From: Constrictibacter sp. MBR-5 | Lineage (GTDB): Bacteria; Pseudomonadota; Alphaproteobacteria; JAJUGE01 | NCBI RefSeq assembly: GCF_040549485.1 | Contig: NZ_JBEPTK010000012.1 | Coordinates: 62,001 to 126,000 of the forward strand | Direction: 5' to 3' | DNA: 64,000 bases | Part shown: positions 24,881 through 33,315 of the stretch, one piece after another | Layout of the letters: each line of letters starts with the position of its first letter | Numbering within the stretch: position 1 is the first letter of the stretch | Translations under genes and position numbers: made by a program | Notes under the pieces: generated by a model | What the model was told of the DNA's origin: nothing | The model's database searches: none | The model's input: only the letters and a program-made list of their open reading frames with translations

Positions 24881-25198
24881 ATGGCATGGATTCTCCTCTT
24901 CGTCGCCGGCCTGTTGGAAATCGGCTGGGCGATGGGCCTCAAATGCACAGATGGCTTTACCCGCCTCGTTCCCACCCTCGCCACGCTGACGGCGATGGTC
25001 GTCAGCATCGGCCTGCTCGGCCTGGCGCTGAAGAGCCTGCCGGTCGGCACCGCCTATGCGGTCTGGACAGGGATCGGCACGGTGGGGACGGCGATCCTGG
25101 GGATCGTCCTCTACGGCGAGCCGGCCGACGCCCTGCGGCTCGCCTGCATCGCCCTGATCGTCGCGGGCATCGCCGGCCTGAAGCTGCTCACCCCATAG
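24881..25198 (+). CDS. sugE: SMR family guanidinium exporter (SugE/Gdx)
   Basis: The 105-residue protein has four transmembrane segments and the SMR essential glutamate, Glu13 in [13 protein letters not shown], followed by the SugE-type [19 protein letters not shown]. Gdx-type SugE proteins exchange guanidinium for protons. The two-hairpin guanidine-II riboswitch ends 20 bp before the ATG, which strongly supports guanidinium as substrate rather than quaternary ammonium compounds. It overlaps the 3' end of the convergent LysR gene by 11 bp. Confidence 0.93.
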   Translation: MAWILLFVAGLLEIGWAMGLKCTDGFTRLVPTLATLTAMVVSIGLLGLALKSLPVGTAYAVWTGIGTVGTAILGIVLYGEPADALRLACIALIVAGIAGLKLLTP

Positions 25199-26081
25199 CC
25201 GGGGCCAGCGCCTTCAGCGCCTCGACCACTTCGCGCAGGCCGCGGTGCAGGACCTTGTCCCGGCGCAGCACGAGGCCAAGCTGGCGGCTGAGCGGCGGGT
25301 CGAGGGGCCGCACGGCGAGGCCCCTCTCGCCCGCCGGCACCGCCATGCCCGGCAGCACGCCGCAGCCGAGGCCGGCACCGACCAGCTGCTTGATCGCCTC
25401 GACGTTGCCGAGTTCCATCACCGCCGCGATCGACACCCCGGCCTGGGCCGACCAGAGATCGACGAGGCGCCGGGTGTGCGCGCCCGGCTCGTAGAGGACG
25501 ACGGGCCGCCGCGCCAGCCAGTGGGCGTCGACGGTGTCGGGCAGGTCGGCGGCATCGTCGGCGGCGGTGAAGGCGACGAAGGGGTCGTCGAGCAGCGGCG
25601 TCACGTCGAAGATCCGCCCCGGCGTCGGCAGGGTGAGCAGGCCGACATCGATGCGGTTCTCCTCCACCGCGCGGGCGAGGTCCGGCGTGTTGCCGGTGAC
25701 CACGACGATCTGCAGCGACGGGAAGGCCGCGCGCAGGCGGCGCAGCACAGGCGGCAGCAGGTAGGTGCAGGCGGTCGCGCCGGTGCCGAGGCGCACCTGG
25801 CCGACGGTGCCCGTGGCGTGGCGGTCCATGGCGGCGACCGCGGCACCCACGGCGGCGTCGATGGTGCGGCAGTGCGCCAGCAGTTCCTCGCCGGCGAGGG
25901 TCGGCGTCGCACGCCGCCCGAGCCGCTCGATCAGCCGCACGCCGAGCCGCCGTTCCAGGCTGCGCACCTGCTGGCTGATCGCCGGCTGCGTCAGGTTGAG
26001 CCGCGTCGCCGCGGCAGAGAAGCTGCCGCGCTCGATCACTTCGACGAAGGCCCGCAGATGGTCGAGGTGGAGATCCCGCAC
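25188..26081 (-). CDS. LysR family transcriptional regulator
   Basis: At 297 residues this is a full LysR regulator: winged helix-turn-helix in residues 5-65 ([32 protein letters not shown]) and a periplasmic-binding-like effector domain. It begins with a GTG. It diverges from the MFS transporter gene, with a palindrome between them, so it most likely controls that transporter. It converges on sugE, with an 11-bp overlap of coding ends. The effector is unknown. Confidence 0.93.
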   Translation of the reverse strand: MRDLHLDHLRAFVEVIERGSFSAAATRLNLTQPAISQQVRSLERRLGVRLIERLGRRATPTLAGEELLAHCRTIDAAVGAAVAAMDRHATGTVGQVRLGTGATACTYLLPPVLRRLRAAFPSLQIVVVTGNTPDLARAVEENRIDVGLLTLPTPGRIFDVTPLLDDPFVAFTAADDAADLPDTVDAHWLARRPVVLYEPGAHTRRLVDLWSAQAGVSIAAVMELGNVEAIKQLVGAGLGCGVLPGMAVPAGERGLAVRPLDPPLSRQLGLVLRRDKVLHRGLREVVEALKALAPAMG

Positions 26082-26102
26082 CCAAGGCTCCGCTTATCCG
26101 CT

Positions 26103-26130
26103 GCATAACCAAGCAAACATTGGCTTATGC
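26103..26130. promoter_or_regulatory. Candidate LysR operator palindrome
   Basis: GCATAACCAA (from 26103) and TTGGCTTATGC (to 26130) form an imperfect palindrome with GCATAA/TTATGC outer arms and CCAA/TTGG inner arms. It lies 22 bp upstream of the LysR start, in the 124-bp region shared with the divergent MFS gene, as expected for an autoregulating LysR site. Binding is inferred. Confidence 0.55.
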
Positions 26131-26205
26131 ACCGGGGTGCCGCAATCTTCCCGGCGTCTGTGACAGATCGATGAGGGGCCCGGGACGGCCCAGGGACGGA
26201 GCAGG

Positions 26206-27426
26206 ATGATGGGGACCGAAGCCGGGGCGCGCCCGGATCTGCCGGGGGCCGTCTCGTGCCGGACCGTCTGGTGCCTCGGCCTGTCGCAACTCGTCTGCTG
26301 GGGCATCACCTTCTACATGATCGCCCTGTTCGGCGAGTTGATCGCCGCGGACATGGGCTGGAGCCGGTCGATCGTCTTCGGCGGCTTCTCGGCCGCCCTC
26401 GTCGTCATGGGCGCCACCTCGCCGCTGGTCGGCCGGCTGATCGACGAACGCGGCGGTCGGCCGGTCATGGTGGCGGGATCGTGCCTGTCGGCGCTCGGCT
26501 GCGTCGTCATCGCCTTCGGCCACGATCTCGTCGTCTATTATGCGGGCTGGCTGGTGCTCGGCCTCGCCATGCGCATGTGCCTCTACGAGGCGGCCTTCGC
26601 GGCGCTGGCGCGCATCGCCGGTCCGGCGGCCAAGCGGCCGATCTCGCAGATAACCCTGCTCGGCGGCCTCGCCTCCACCGCCTTCTGGCCGATCGGCCAT
26701 GCCCTCGCCGAGGCGTTCGGCTGGCGCGGTGCCCTGCTCTGCTATGCCGCCATAGCGCTGATGACGATCCCGCTGCATCTCGCGATCCAACCGGACCGCT
26801 TCGCCCATCCGCCTGCGCCGAAGACCGCCGACGGCAAGACCGCGGCCGTTCCCGGCCGGTTCCTGGCGGGGCTCCTCTACGTCACCAGCGTGACGCTGGT
26901 GAACTTCCTGGCGTCGGGCATGTCGGCGCACATGATCGGGCTGCTCGGCGGCCTCGGGCTGGCGGCGGGTGTCGCGGTCTGGATCTCCACCCTGCGCGGC
27001 ATCGGCCAGTCGAGCGCGCGGCTGTGCGACGTGCTGTTCGGCGGGCGGCTGCATCCGACGGCGCTGAACCTGATCGCGACCGGGGCATTGCCCGTCTGCT
27101 TCGTCGCCGGTCTGTTCGGCGGCTTCGTGCCGGCGGCGATCGCCTTCGCCTTCCTCTACGGCGCCGGCAACGGGCTGCTGACGATCACCCGCGGAACGCT
27201 GCCGCTCGTCCTGTTCGACCCGCGCACCTACGGCGCCCTGGTCGGAAGGCTGCTGGTGCCCAGCTTCTTCCTCTCGGCCGCCGCCCCCCTCGTCTATGCG
27301 GTGGTGATCGAGCGGTTCGGCGACGCGGCGGCGCTCGCCATGTCGCTCGGCATCGCCCTGGTCATCGTGGCGGCGGGCATCGTCCTCTACGCCCGCTTCG
27401 GCCGCGGGGAACCATCCGCGTCCTAA
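26206..27426 (+). CDS. MFS transporter
   Basis: The 406-residue protein has about twelve hydrophobic segments and the cytoplasmic loop motif GRLIDERGGRPVMV between helices 2 and 3, typical of the major facilitator superfamily. The N-terminus (TVWCLGLSQLVCWGITFYMIALFG) resembles monocarboxylate/oxalate-type MFS members. It is divergent from a LysR regulator with a shared palindrome. Substrate is unknown. Its stop codon shares bases with the stop of the convergent EF-hand gene (4-bp overlap). Confidence 0.9.
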   Translation: MMGTEAGARPDLPGAVSCRTVWCLGLSQLVCWGITFYMIALFGELIAADMGWSRSIVFGGFSAALVVMGATSPLVGRLIDERGGRPVMVAGSCLSALGCVVIAFGHDLVVYYAGWLVLGLAMRMCLYEAAFAALARIAGPAAKRPISQITLLGGLASTAFWPIGHALAEAFGWRGALLCYAAIALMTIPLHLAIQPDRFAHPPAPKTADGKTAAVPGRFLAGLLYVTSVTLVNFLASGMSAHMIGLLGGLGLAAGVAVWISTLRGIGQSSARLCDVLFGGRLHPTALNLIATGALPVCFVAGLFGGFVPAAIAFAFLYGAGNGLLTITRGTLPLVLFDPRTYGALVGRLLVPSFFLSAAAPLVYAVVIERFGDAAALAMSLGIALVIVAAGIVLYARFGRGEPSAS

Positions 27427-28007
27427 CGCGCGGGTGCGGCGCTGGCGCCCATGCCGAAGAAGCCCTGGAGGAAGGGTGCCAGCTTGCCGACGCGGCTCGC
27501 CACGGCGCTGCGGTCGACGGCCTGGGGATCGAGCAGCACGTCGCCCAGCGGACGGTGGTCGAGCCGCACGTCGGCGAGCAGTTCGCCGCGCGTGACGCGC
27601 CCGTCGGCATCGGCGTCGAAACTGTCGAACAGGGCGGGCAGCCCCGCGGTGTCGACCAGCCAGACGCCGAGGGAGGCACCGGTGCGCTCGGCCGCGGTCA
27701 GCTTCGGCCCCTTCCAGGCGAGCCAGGCCTTCAGCTCGCGCCGCACCACGTCGAGTTCGTCGACGGACAGGCGGCCGTCGCCGTCGCGGTCGGCGAAGGC
27801 GAGCCCCCGGTCGACGCAGCGCCCCGAGGCTTCACGCTGGCAGACCGGCCCCGAGGATACGATGAAGCGGTCGAACCGGCCGACGGCCGCGGTCGGCGGC
27901 GCCTCTGCCGTGGCAGGGGGCGCAGGGGGCGCCGCCAGGACGGAGCCGACCGATGCGGGGACGGCGAAGGTCAGGGCGAGCAGCGCGAGGGCGGCGGTTC
28001 GGATCAT
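27423..28007 (-). CDS. Secreted EF-hand calcium-binding protein
   Basis: The 194-residue protein has a signal peptide (MIRTAALALLALTFAVPASVGSVLA, cleaved near Ala-Pro) and two EF-hand loops, DRDGDGRLSVDE near residue 72 and DADADGRVTRGE near 129, both with complete calcium ligands. It should be periplasmic. Two cysteines (in VCQRE and GRCVD) between the signal and first loop could form a disulfide. It overlaps the MFS gene at the 3' end. Role unknown; calcium binding is well supported by the loops. Confidence 0.83.
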   Translation of the reverse strand: MIRTAALALLALTFAVPASVGSVLAAPPAPPATAEAPPTAAVGRFDRFIVSSGPVCQREASGRCVDRGLAFADRDGDGRLSVDELDVVRRELKAWLAWKGPKLTAAERTGASLGVWLVDTAGLPALFDSFDADADGRVTRGELLADVRLDHRPLGDVLLDPQAVDRSAVASRVGKLAPFLQGFFGMGASAAPAR

Positions 28008-28102
28008 GCGCGGATCGGCACTCCAGGACGCGGACGGTCACGGTGACGATCGAATATGGCGCCCCGACGGCGAACTGCCAGCCACCCGGGCGTCCGTCGC
28101 CG

Positions 28103-29248
28103 CTACTCCAGCGTTTCGAGCAGGCGGATCAGCAGCTTCGCGCGCGGCTCCAGCGAGGAGTAGTAGAGATGCTCCTCCTCGGTGTGCGCACCGGCACCGT
28201 CAACGCCGAGCCCGTCCAGCGTCGGAATGCCCAGGGCCGCGGTGAAGTTGCCGTCGCTGAAGCCGCCCGTGAAGGTTTCATCGAGCGGGATGCCGATCTC
28301 CGCCGCCAGCCTGCGCGCATGCTCGTGCAGGGCGGCGATGGCCGGCGTCTTCTCGTAAGCCGGTCGGTTCATCCCGCCGGTCACCTCGATCGTCACGTCG
28401 GGGTCGTGCGACTTCAGGTTCGCGATGCGGGCGCAGACCGCCTCGGCGCTGGCCGCGTCGGGGAGGCGGACGTCGACCTCGAAGGTCGAGAATTCCGGCA
28501 CGACGTTGGCGCCGGTGCCGCCGCCCCACAGGCCGACGCTGGTGGTGACGCCGGTCGCATAGTCGGTCATCGCCTCGATGTCGAGGATCTGGCGCGCCGC
28601 CTCGCGGATGGCGCTGCGGCCGTCCTCGTGGCGGGCGCCGGAATGCGCCGGTTCGCCGTGCACCTTCACGACGAAGCGCGCGCAGCCCTTGCGGCCGGTG
28701 ACGACCTTGCCGCCGTCGCGGCCCGGCTCCATGCACAGCACGTATTTCGCCTTCAGCCCCTCGCGCTCGATGATGGCGCGCGAGGTCGGGCTGCCGACCT
28801 CCTCCTCGGGCACGAACAGGAAGGTCACCGGCAGCTTCGCCCGCTTGCCCTGGCGCAGCAGGTGGCGCAGGCCGTAGAAGCCCAGATAGTCGCCGCCCTT
28901 CATGTCGTAGATGCCGGGGCCGAACACCTTGTCGCCCTCGCGCCGCACGGTCAGCCGACGGATCGTGCCGTGCGGGTGGACAGTGTCCATGTGCCCCAGC
29001 ACCATGATGCCCGGCCCGTCTGCCTCGCCGTTCCACGGCGCCTGCGCGATCAGCACGTCGCCGAAGCCGTCGCGGCCGGGAATGCGCTCGGTCTTCGCCC
29101 CCACCTCGACGAATTCGCGCTCGATCGCGTCGGCGAGGCGGTTGACCGCCGCGCCGTCCTGGCTCGGCGTCTCGATCTCCACCCAGCGCACGATGCCGGT
29201 CAGGATCTCCTCGGCGTCGACCTTCGGCTCGTTGGACGTGTCGCCCAT
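28103..29248 (-). CDS. M20 family metallopeptidase (copy 1)
   Basis: The 381-residue enzyme resembles glutamate carboxypeptidase (CPG2)/ArgE/DapE-type M20 hydrolases. Di-zinc site residues are visible: His and Asp in GHMDTVHP, the bridging Asp in GIYDMKGG, Glu-Glu in PEEEVGS, a Glu in MEPGRDGG and His in GAHTEEEH. The dimerisation domain contains GEPAHSGARHEDGRSAIREA. It follows a closely related M20 gene by 10 bp in the same operon. Substrate is unknown; candidates are N-acyl amino acids or gamma-glutamyl compounds. Confidence 0.92.
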   Translation of the reverse strand: MGDTSNEPKVDAEEILTGIVRWVEIETPSQDGAAVNRLADAIEREFVEVGAKTERIPGRDGFGDVLIAQAPWNGEADGPGIMVLGHMDTVHPHGTIRRLTVRREGDKVFGPGIYDMKGGDYLGFYGLRHLLRQGKRAKLPVTFLFVPEEEVGSPTSRAIIEREGLKAKYVLCMEPGRDGGKVVTGRKGCARFVVKVHGEPAHSGARHEDGRSAIREAARQILDIEAMTDYATGVTTSVGLWGGGTGANVVPEFSTFEVDVRLPDAASAEAVCARIANLKSHDPDVTIEVTGGMNRPAYEKTPAIAALHEHARRLAAEIGIPLDETFTGGFSDGNFTAALGIPTLDGLGVDGAGAHTEEEHLYYSSLEPRAKLLIRLLETLE

Positions 29249-29258
29249 GGTCGCGCCT

Positions 29259-30401
29259 CTATGCCAGCGTCTCGTAGAGACGCACCCACATCTTCGTGCG
29301 TGGCTCCAGCGACGAATAGTAGATCTGCTCGTACTCGGTGTGGCCGCCCTTGCCGTCGACGCCGAGCCCGTCCAGCGTCGGCACGCCGAGGGCCGCCGTG
29401 AAGTTGCCGTCGGAGCCGCCGCCGGTCTTCAGGTCCTGCAGGTCGATGCCCGCCTCGGCCGCACAGCGGCGCGCATGCTCGAACAGGGCGGAGATGCCCT
29501 CGGACTTCTCGAAGGGGGGGCGGTTCAGCTCGCCCTCGACCACCAGTTCGACGTCGGGGTCGTGCGGCTTGAGGTTCAGGATCGCGGCGACGACCTCCTT
29601 CGCCGTCTCGGCGTCGGGCAGGCGCGCGTCGATCTCGACGGTGCAGCTCGCGGGCACGACGTTGACCGCCGTGCCGCCGCTGACCATGCCGCAATTCGTG
29701 GTGACGCCGCGCTCATAGTCGGTCATCCCCTCGATCGTCAGGATCTGGCGGGCGATCTCGCGGATGGCGCTGCGGCCGTCCTGGTGGCGCGAGCCGGAAT
29801 GGGCCGGGCGGCCCGTCGCGGTCATCTTGAACCGCGCGACGCCCTTGCGCGCCGTGACGATCTTGCCGCCCTCGCGCGCCGGCTCGGTGACCAGCACGTA
29901 CTTGGCCTTCTTCGCCTCGGCCTCGATGACGGCGCGGGAGATCGGGCTGCCGACCTCCTCCTCCGAGACGTAGAGGATGGTCACGGGCAGGCGGCTCTCC
30001 TTGCCCTGGCGGATCAGGTGCTGCAGCGCGTAGAGCGCGATGAACGCGCCCCCCTTCATGTCGTAGATGCCGGGCCCGTAGACGATGTCGCCCTCGCGCC
30101 GGAAGCTGTTGCGGCCGAGGGTGCCGATCGGGTGCACGGTGTCCAGGTGGCAGAGCACGAGGATGCCCGGCTCGTCGCCGCCCCAGGGCGTGCGCGCCTT
30201 CACCAGGTCGCCGTAGCCGTCGCGGCCCGGGATGCGCTCGACGCCCAGGTTCAGGGCCTTCAGCCGCTCCTGTGCGGCGTCCATCATCGCATTCACGCCC
30301 GCCGCCGAACTGGTCGGGCTTTCGATGGCCACCCACTCGCGGATGCCTTCGAGGATCTCCTCCGCGTCGATGCGCGGCAGGTTGGAACTGCGTTCGTTCA
30401 T
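29259..30401 (-). CDS. M20 family metallopeptidase (copy 2)
   Basis: This 380-residue paralogue is collinear with the next gene. Metal residues are in CHLDTVHP, GIYDMKGG, SEEEVGS, TEPAREGG and GGHTEYEQ. The ATG at 30401 is chosen because MNERSSNLPRIDAEEIL aligns with the start of copy 1; an upstream start would add 18 residues. Both copies share IPGRDG, FRREGD/VRREGD and LDGLGVDGxGxHTE blocks, so they arose by tandem duplication. They may form a heterodimer or differ in substrate; neither is shown. Confidence 0.92.
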   Translation of the reverse strand: MNERSSNLPRIDAEEILEGIREWVAIESPTSSAAGVNAMMDAAQERLKALNLGVERIPGRDGYGDLVKARTPWGGDEPGILVLCHLDTVHPIGTLGRNSFRREGDIVYGPGIYDMKGGAFIALYALQHLIRQGKESRLPVTILYVSEEEVGSPISRAVIEAEAKKAKYVLVTEPAREGGKIVTARKGVARFKMTATGRPAHSGSRHQDGRSAIREIARQILTIEGMTDYERGVTTNCGMVSGGTAVNVVPASCTVEIDARLPDAETAKEVVAAILNLKPHDPDVELVVEGELNRPPFEKSEGISALFEHARRCAAEAGIDLQDLKTGGGSDGNFTAALGVPTLDGLGVDGKGGHTEYEQIYYSSLEPRTKMWVRLYETLA

Positions 30402-30503
30402 GGTGGGCCGTCTGTCAGGAAGGGGGCACCCGGAAGGGCGGACGGACGGTTGCATGGCGGCTCCGGCATGTCAAACCGAAGGGTCGCTCGCGCCCCGCAC
30501 GGC

Positions 30504-30533
30504 TTGACCCGGCGCACCGGTGCACCAAGTAAT
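30504..30533 (+). promoter_or_regulatory. Candidate promoter of hsp20
   Basis: A CTTGACC -35-like hexamer (TTGACC at 30504-30509) is followed after 18 bp by AGTAAT (30528-30533). The spacer contains the palindrome GCACCGGTGC. It lies about 90 bp upstream of the Hsp20 start. CTTGAC is shared by housekeeping and heat-shock (RpoH) promoters in alphaproteobacteria, so the sigma factor cannot be told apart. Confidence 0.3.
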
Positions 30534-30620
30534 GTGGCGGTGCGGTGCCTGGCGCAGGGCCGTACCCGGGTGCCGGCATGGACCCGCGACTGATCCGCGC
30601 TCGCTTTCCAGAGGTGCGCG

Positions 30621-31073
30621 ATGGCGAAACTGTCCATCCTGAACAGCCCCCTGCTGCTGGGGTTCGACCATATCGAGCGGGTGCTCGACAGCGTCGCCAA
30701 GACGTCGTCGGACGGTTATCCGCCCTACAATATCGAGCAGCGCAGCGACAACGCGTTGCGCATATCGCTCGCGGTCGCCGGTTTCGGCGACGAAGACCTG
30801 CAGGTCGCGATCGAAGGCAACCAGCTGGTCGTGCGCGGCAAGCAGGTGGACGATGGCGGTCGCGTTTTCCTGCATCGCGGGATCGCCGCGCGCCAGTTCC
30901 AGCGCCGCTTCGTCCTCGCAGAGGGCATCGACGTCCTGGGGGCGACCCTGGAGAACGGCCTGCTGCACATCGACCTGGAACGGCCCGAGCCGGCGAGTAT
31001 GAGCCGCACCATCGAGATCCGCGCGCCCCAGCGCAAGACGCGCACGCGCATCGAGGGGTCGTCCCAGTCCTGA
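30621..31073 (+). CDS. Hsp20 family small heat-shock protein
   Basis: The 150-residue chaperone has the alpha-crystallin domain from about residue 35 to 130, with ISLAVAGFGDEDLQVAIEGNQLVVRGKQ and LENGLLHIDLERP. The N-terminal YPPYNIEQ segment matches the IbpA-like class A group of alphaproteobacteria. It binds unfolding proteins as an oligomer in the cytoplasm. The DUF1150 gene follows 137 bp later, an arrangement seen in many alphaproteobacteria. The start has AGAGGTGCGCG upstream. Confidence 0.94.
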   Translation: MAKLSILNSPLLLGFDHIERVLDSVAKTSSDGYPPYNIEQRSDNALRISLAVAGFGDEDLQVAIEGNQLVVRGKQVDDGGRVFLHRGIAARQFQRRFVLAEGIDVLGATLENGLLHIDLERPEPASMSRTIEIRAPQRKTRTRIEGSSQS

Positions 31074-31210
31074 CACCCCGGCCGGATGCGTTCGACAGTC
31101 TCCGCCGATCTGTTCGGCCGGTACCGACGTATTAACTCGACTTCAATGCTTGCGGGCGATGCTCGTCCGTGGGGAATTGCGGTTTCCTCGCTCCGAGGAG
31201 GAGAAGAACG

Positions 31211-31429
31211 ATGACCTACCAGGGCATCACCAGCACCGAGACGCTGTCCGCGGAACTGCGCAACGTCGGCAACGGCGTGATCGCCTATACGCGTCCGACC
31301 GTCATCGAAGGTGTCGAGGGCGTCGCCATTCACGGCGCCGACGGCACGCTCATCGGCGTCGCTCCCTCGGTCGAGCACGCCATCGCCGCGATCCGCACCG
31401 AAGGCATGGAGTATGCTAGCCTCCACTGA
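31211..31429 (+). CDS. DUF1150 family protein
   Basis: The 72-residue protein matches DUF1150: VGNGVIAYTRPTVIEGVEGVAIHGADGTLIGVA is the core. The ATG at 31211 has a strong GAGGAGGAG site upstream, which rules out the longer frame from 31169. The family is nearly always next to hsp20 genes in alphaproteobacteria, suggesting a role in the heat-shock response, but no biochemical function is known to me. Confidence 0.9.
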   Translation: MTYQGITSTETLSAELRNVGNGVIAYTRPTVIEGVEGVAIHGADGTLIGVAPSVEHAIAAIRTEGMEYASLH

Positions 31430-31464
31430 GGCAGAGCCTGTCGCCCGGGCATCGGGCGGGGGCG

Positions 31465-32631
31465 CTACTCGCGCCTTCCGCCGATGAACTCGCCGAGCGC
31501 GCCCCACGACTCGACATTGTCGCAGATGGCCTTCAGCACGACGAGCAGCGGCACCGCCATCAACGCACCCGGGACGCCCCAGAGCCAGCCCCAGAACATC
31601 ACCGCGACGAAGATCACCAGCGGGTTCAGCACCAGGCTGCGGCCCAGCACGCTGGGCGTGACCACCTGCCCCTCCACCGCCGTGAGCGCCAGATAGACCA
31701 GCGGCGCGACGGCGGCATGGGTCATGCTGTCGAAGCTGATCAGGGCCACCAGCCCGACCACCCCCGCCCCGAGCAGCGCGCCGACATAGGGGATGAAGTT
31801 CAGGACGAACGCCATGACGCCCCAGAGAAGCGGGTTCGGCAGACCGACGAAATACATCGCGATCCCCTGCGCCACCCCGAGCCCGGCGTTGATCAGGGTG
31901 ATGGTGAGGAGGTAGCGCGACGTCTGGCGCTGGATGTCGCCCGTTATCGCGATCGCCCGCCGCTTGTCGCCGAAGGTCGGCATCACGTGGACCAGCTTCT
32001 CGCGGAAGATGGAGCCGGTGGCGAGCAGGAAATAGAGGATCACCAGGATCAGCAGCAGCTGGATCCCGATCAGCGAGATGTTGCCGAACAGCTGCTCGAG
32101 CAGCCCCGGCGCCTGTACGACGACACGTTGCGGCGCGCCCTGCTCGCCGTCGACGCCGGTGATCCGCTCCACCTGCTCTGATGCGGCGCGCACCTGTTCC
32201 ATCGGCTGCTTCAGCGCTTCGATCTTGTAGCGCGCCTCCGCCATCATGTCGGGAAAGCGGGTGACCCACTCGCCGACCGGCGTCGCCAGCACGAATAGGC
32301 CGTAGGCCAGCAGCCCGACCAGGGCGAGCACGATCATCCCCGAGCCGAGCGCCGTCGGCACGTACAGGCGTTCCAGTCCGCGCAGGATCGGCGACAGCAC
32401 AAGGTACAGGAAGCAGGCGAGCACCAACGGGACGAACACGTCGCGGGCGACGTAGAGCGAGAACAGCACGACGATGCAGAAGATCGCCGTCAGCGGGAAC
32501 GATCGCACGGAGACGGCGCGACGGCCGATCGGCAGTGACGGGTGTTCGGTACGCTCTCCCGGACGGTGTCCGTTGCGTTCGGTATGTGGACGTCCGGTTT
32601 TCATGATGCCTGTGCCGCGGTCGCCCGCCAC
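31465..32631 (-). CDS. AI-2E family transporter (permease) 1
   Basis: The 388-residue membrane protein has about eight hydrophobic segments with a large soluble loop (residues roughly 100-185) after the third, as in the PerM/UPF0118 (AI-2 exporter-like) family. The conserved C-terminal block VLGRSLVLNPLVIFVAVMFWGWLWGVPG is present. Many members are not autoinducer exporters but ion antiporters or unassigned. The GTG at 32631 has GGAG close upstream; an internal ATG at 32604 is possible. A second member of the family is encoded at 57.3 kb. Confidence 0.88.
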   Translation of the reverse strand: MAGDRGTGIMKTGRPHTERNGHRPGERTEHPSLPIGRRAVSVRSFPLTAIFCIVVLFSLYVARDVFVPLVLACFLYLVLSPILRGLERLYVPTALGSGMIVLALVGLLAYGLFVLATPVGEWVTRFPDMMAEARYKIEALKQPMEQVRAASEQVERITGVDGEQGAPQRVVVQAPGLLEQLFGNISLIGIQLLLILVILYFLLATGSIFREKLVHVMPTFGDKRRAIAITGDIQRQTSRYLLTITLINAGLGVAQGIAMYFVGLPNPLLWGVMAFVLNFIPYVGALLGAGVVGLVALISFDSMTHAAVAPLVYLALTAVEGQVVTPSVLGRSLVLNPLVIFVAVMFWGWLWGVPGALMAVPLLVVLKAICDNVESWGALGEFIGGRRE

Positions 32632-32765
32632 TAACTCCGGAAGGGACAGAAAGGTTGCCTCCCGCGGCCGGTTCCGTCGGCCGCCGTTTACGCCGCCTTA
32701 AAGCGTTCCACGGTAGAACCGTAGCTTGCGGGCCCGGCGTGCGGGAAAGAACGCGGGAGACGAAT

Positions 32766-33257
32766 GTGAGCTTGCCAGTTCAGGTACCGGAGAAAATGGA
32801 AGCCGTACTCGAGTTCCTCGACCGGCCGGACGGCGACTGGGGCATCGAGGACATCCGCGTGACACGCGCCGGAATCATCGGGCGGCGCGAGCGCGGCAAG
32901 CCGATCCGCTTCTCCTTCCGCTGTTTCGATGTGCCCGTCCGCGCCGAGGCGCGCCTGGGCGACGGCACCGTCGACCTGGAACTCGCGGCGGTGATCGGTG
33001 CCGTGCCCTTCACGGCCGAGGCGGCGGACGCGCGCAAGCGCATCCTGTCGCGCGTCCGCGGTCAACGCGGCCTGCTGCTCACCGACGGCCGGAACCTTTG
33101 CGCATACTCGCGCTGCAGGATCGAGGCACCGCTGCGTCCCGACAACCTGATGACGGAACTCGTCTGCTTCATGCTGGACGTGAAGCCGGAGGTCGAGGAA
33201 CTGGAGCCGCTGCTTCCCGCCCGCCACCGCGCCCGCAGCGGCAGCGTCGCAGCCTGA
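32766..33257 (+). CDS. Hypothetical protein, 163 aa
   Basis: I do not recognise this 163-residue protein with confidence. Its alternating polar/hydrophobic pattern (GIEDIRVTRAGIIGRR, IRFSFRCFDVPVRAEARLG, VDLELAAVIGAVPFTAEAADARKRILS) suggests a mixed alpha/beta fold somewhat like YbjN or secretion-chaperone domains. It is soluble with no signal peptide and has three cysteines. The GTG at 32766 follows GGGAGACGAAT. It lies alone, convergent with the LysM gene. Confidence 0.7.
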   Translation: MSLPVQVPEKMEAVLEFLDRPDGDWGIEDIRVTRAGIIGRRERGKPIRFSFRCFDVPVRAEARLGDGTVDLELAAVIGAVPFTAEAADARKRILSRVRGQRGLLLTDGRNLCAYSRCRIEAPLRPDNLMTELVCFMLDVKPEVEELEPLLPARHRARSGSVAA

Positions 33258-33315
33258 GCCGGCCCTCGTCGCGCGAGGCGCTCGGCGCGCCCGGCAGGCG
33301 ATCCGGCCGCGCCCC

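Noticed and set aside
30590-30625. ROSE-type RNA thermometer before hsp20
   Set aside because: A TCGCT sequence lies near the AGAGGTG ribosome site, but I could not draw a convincing stem that blocks it. It would need folding software.
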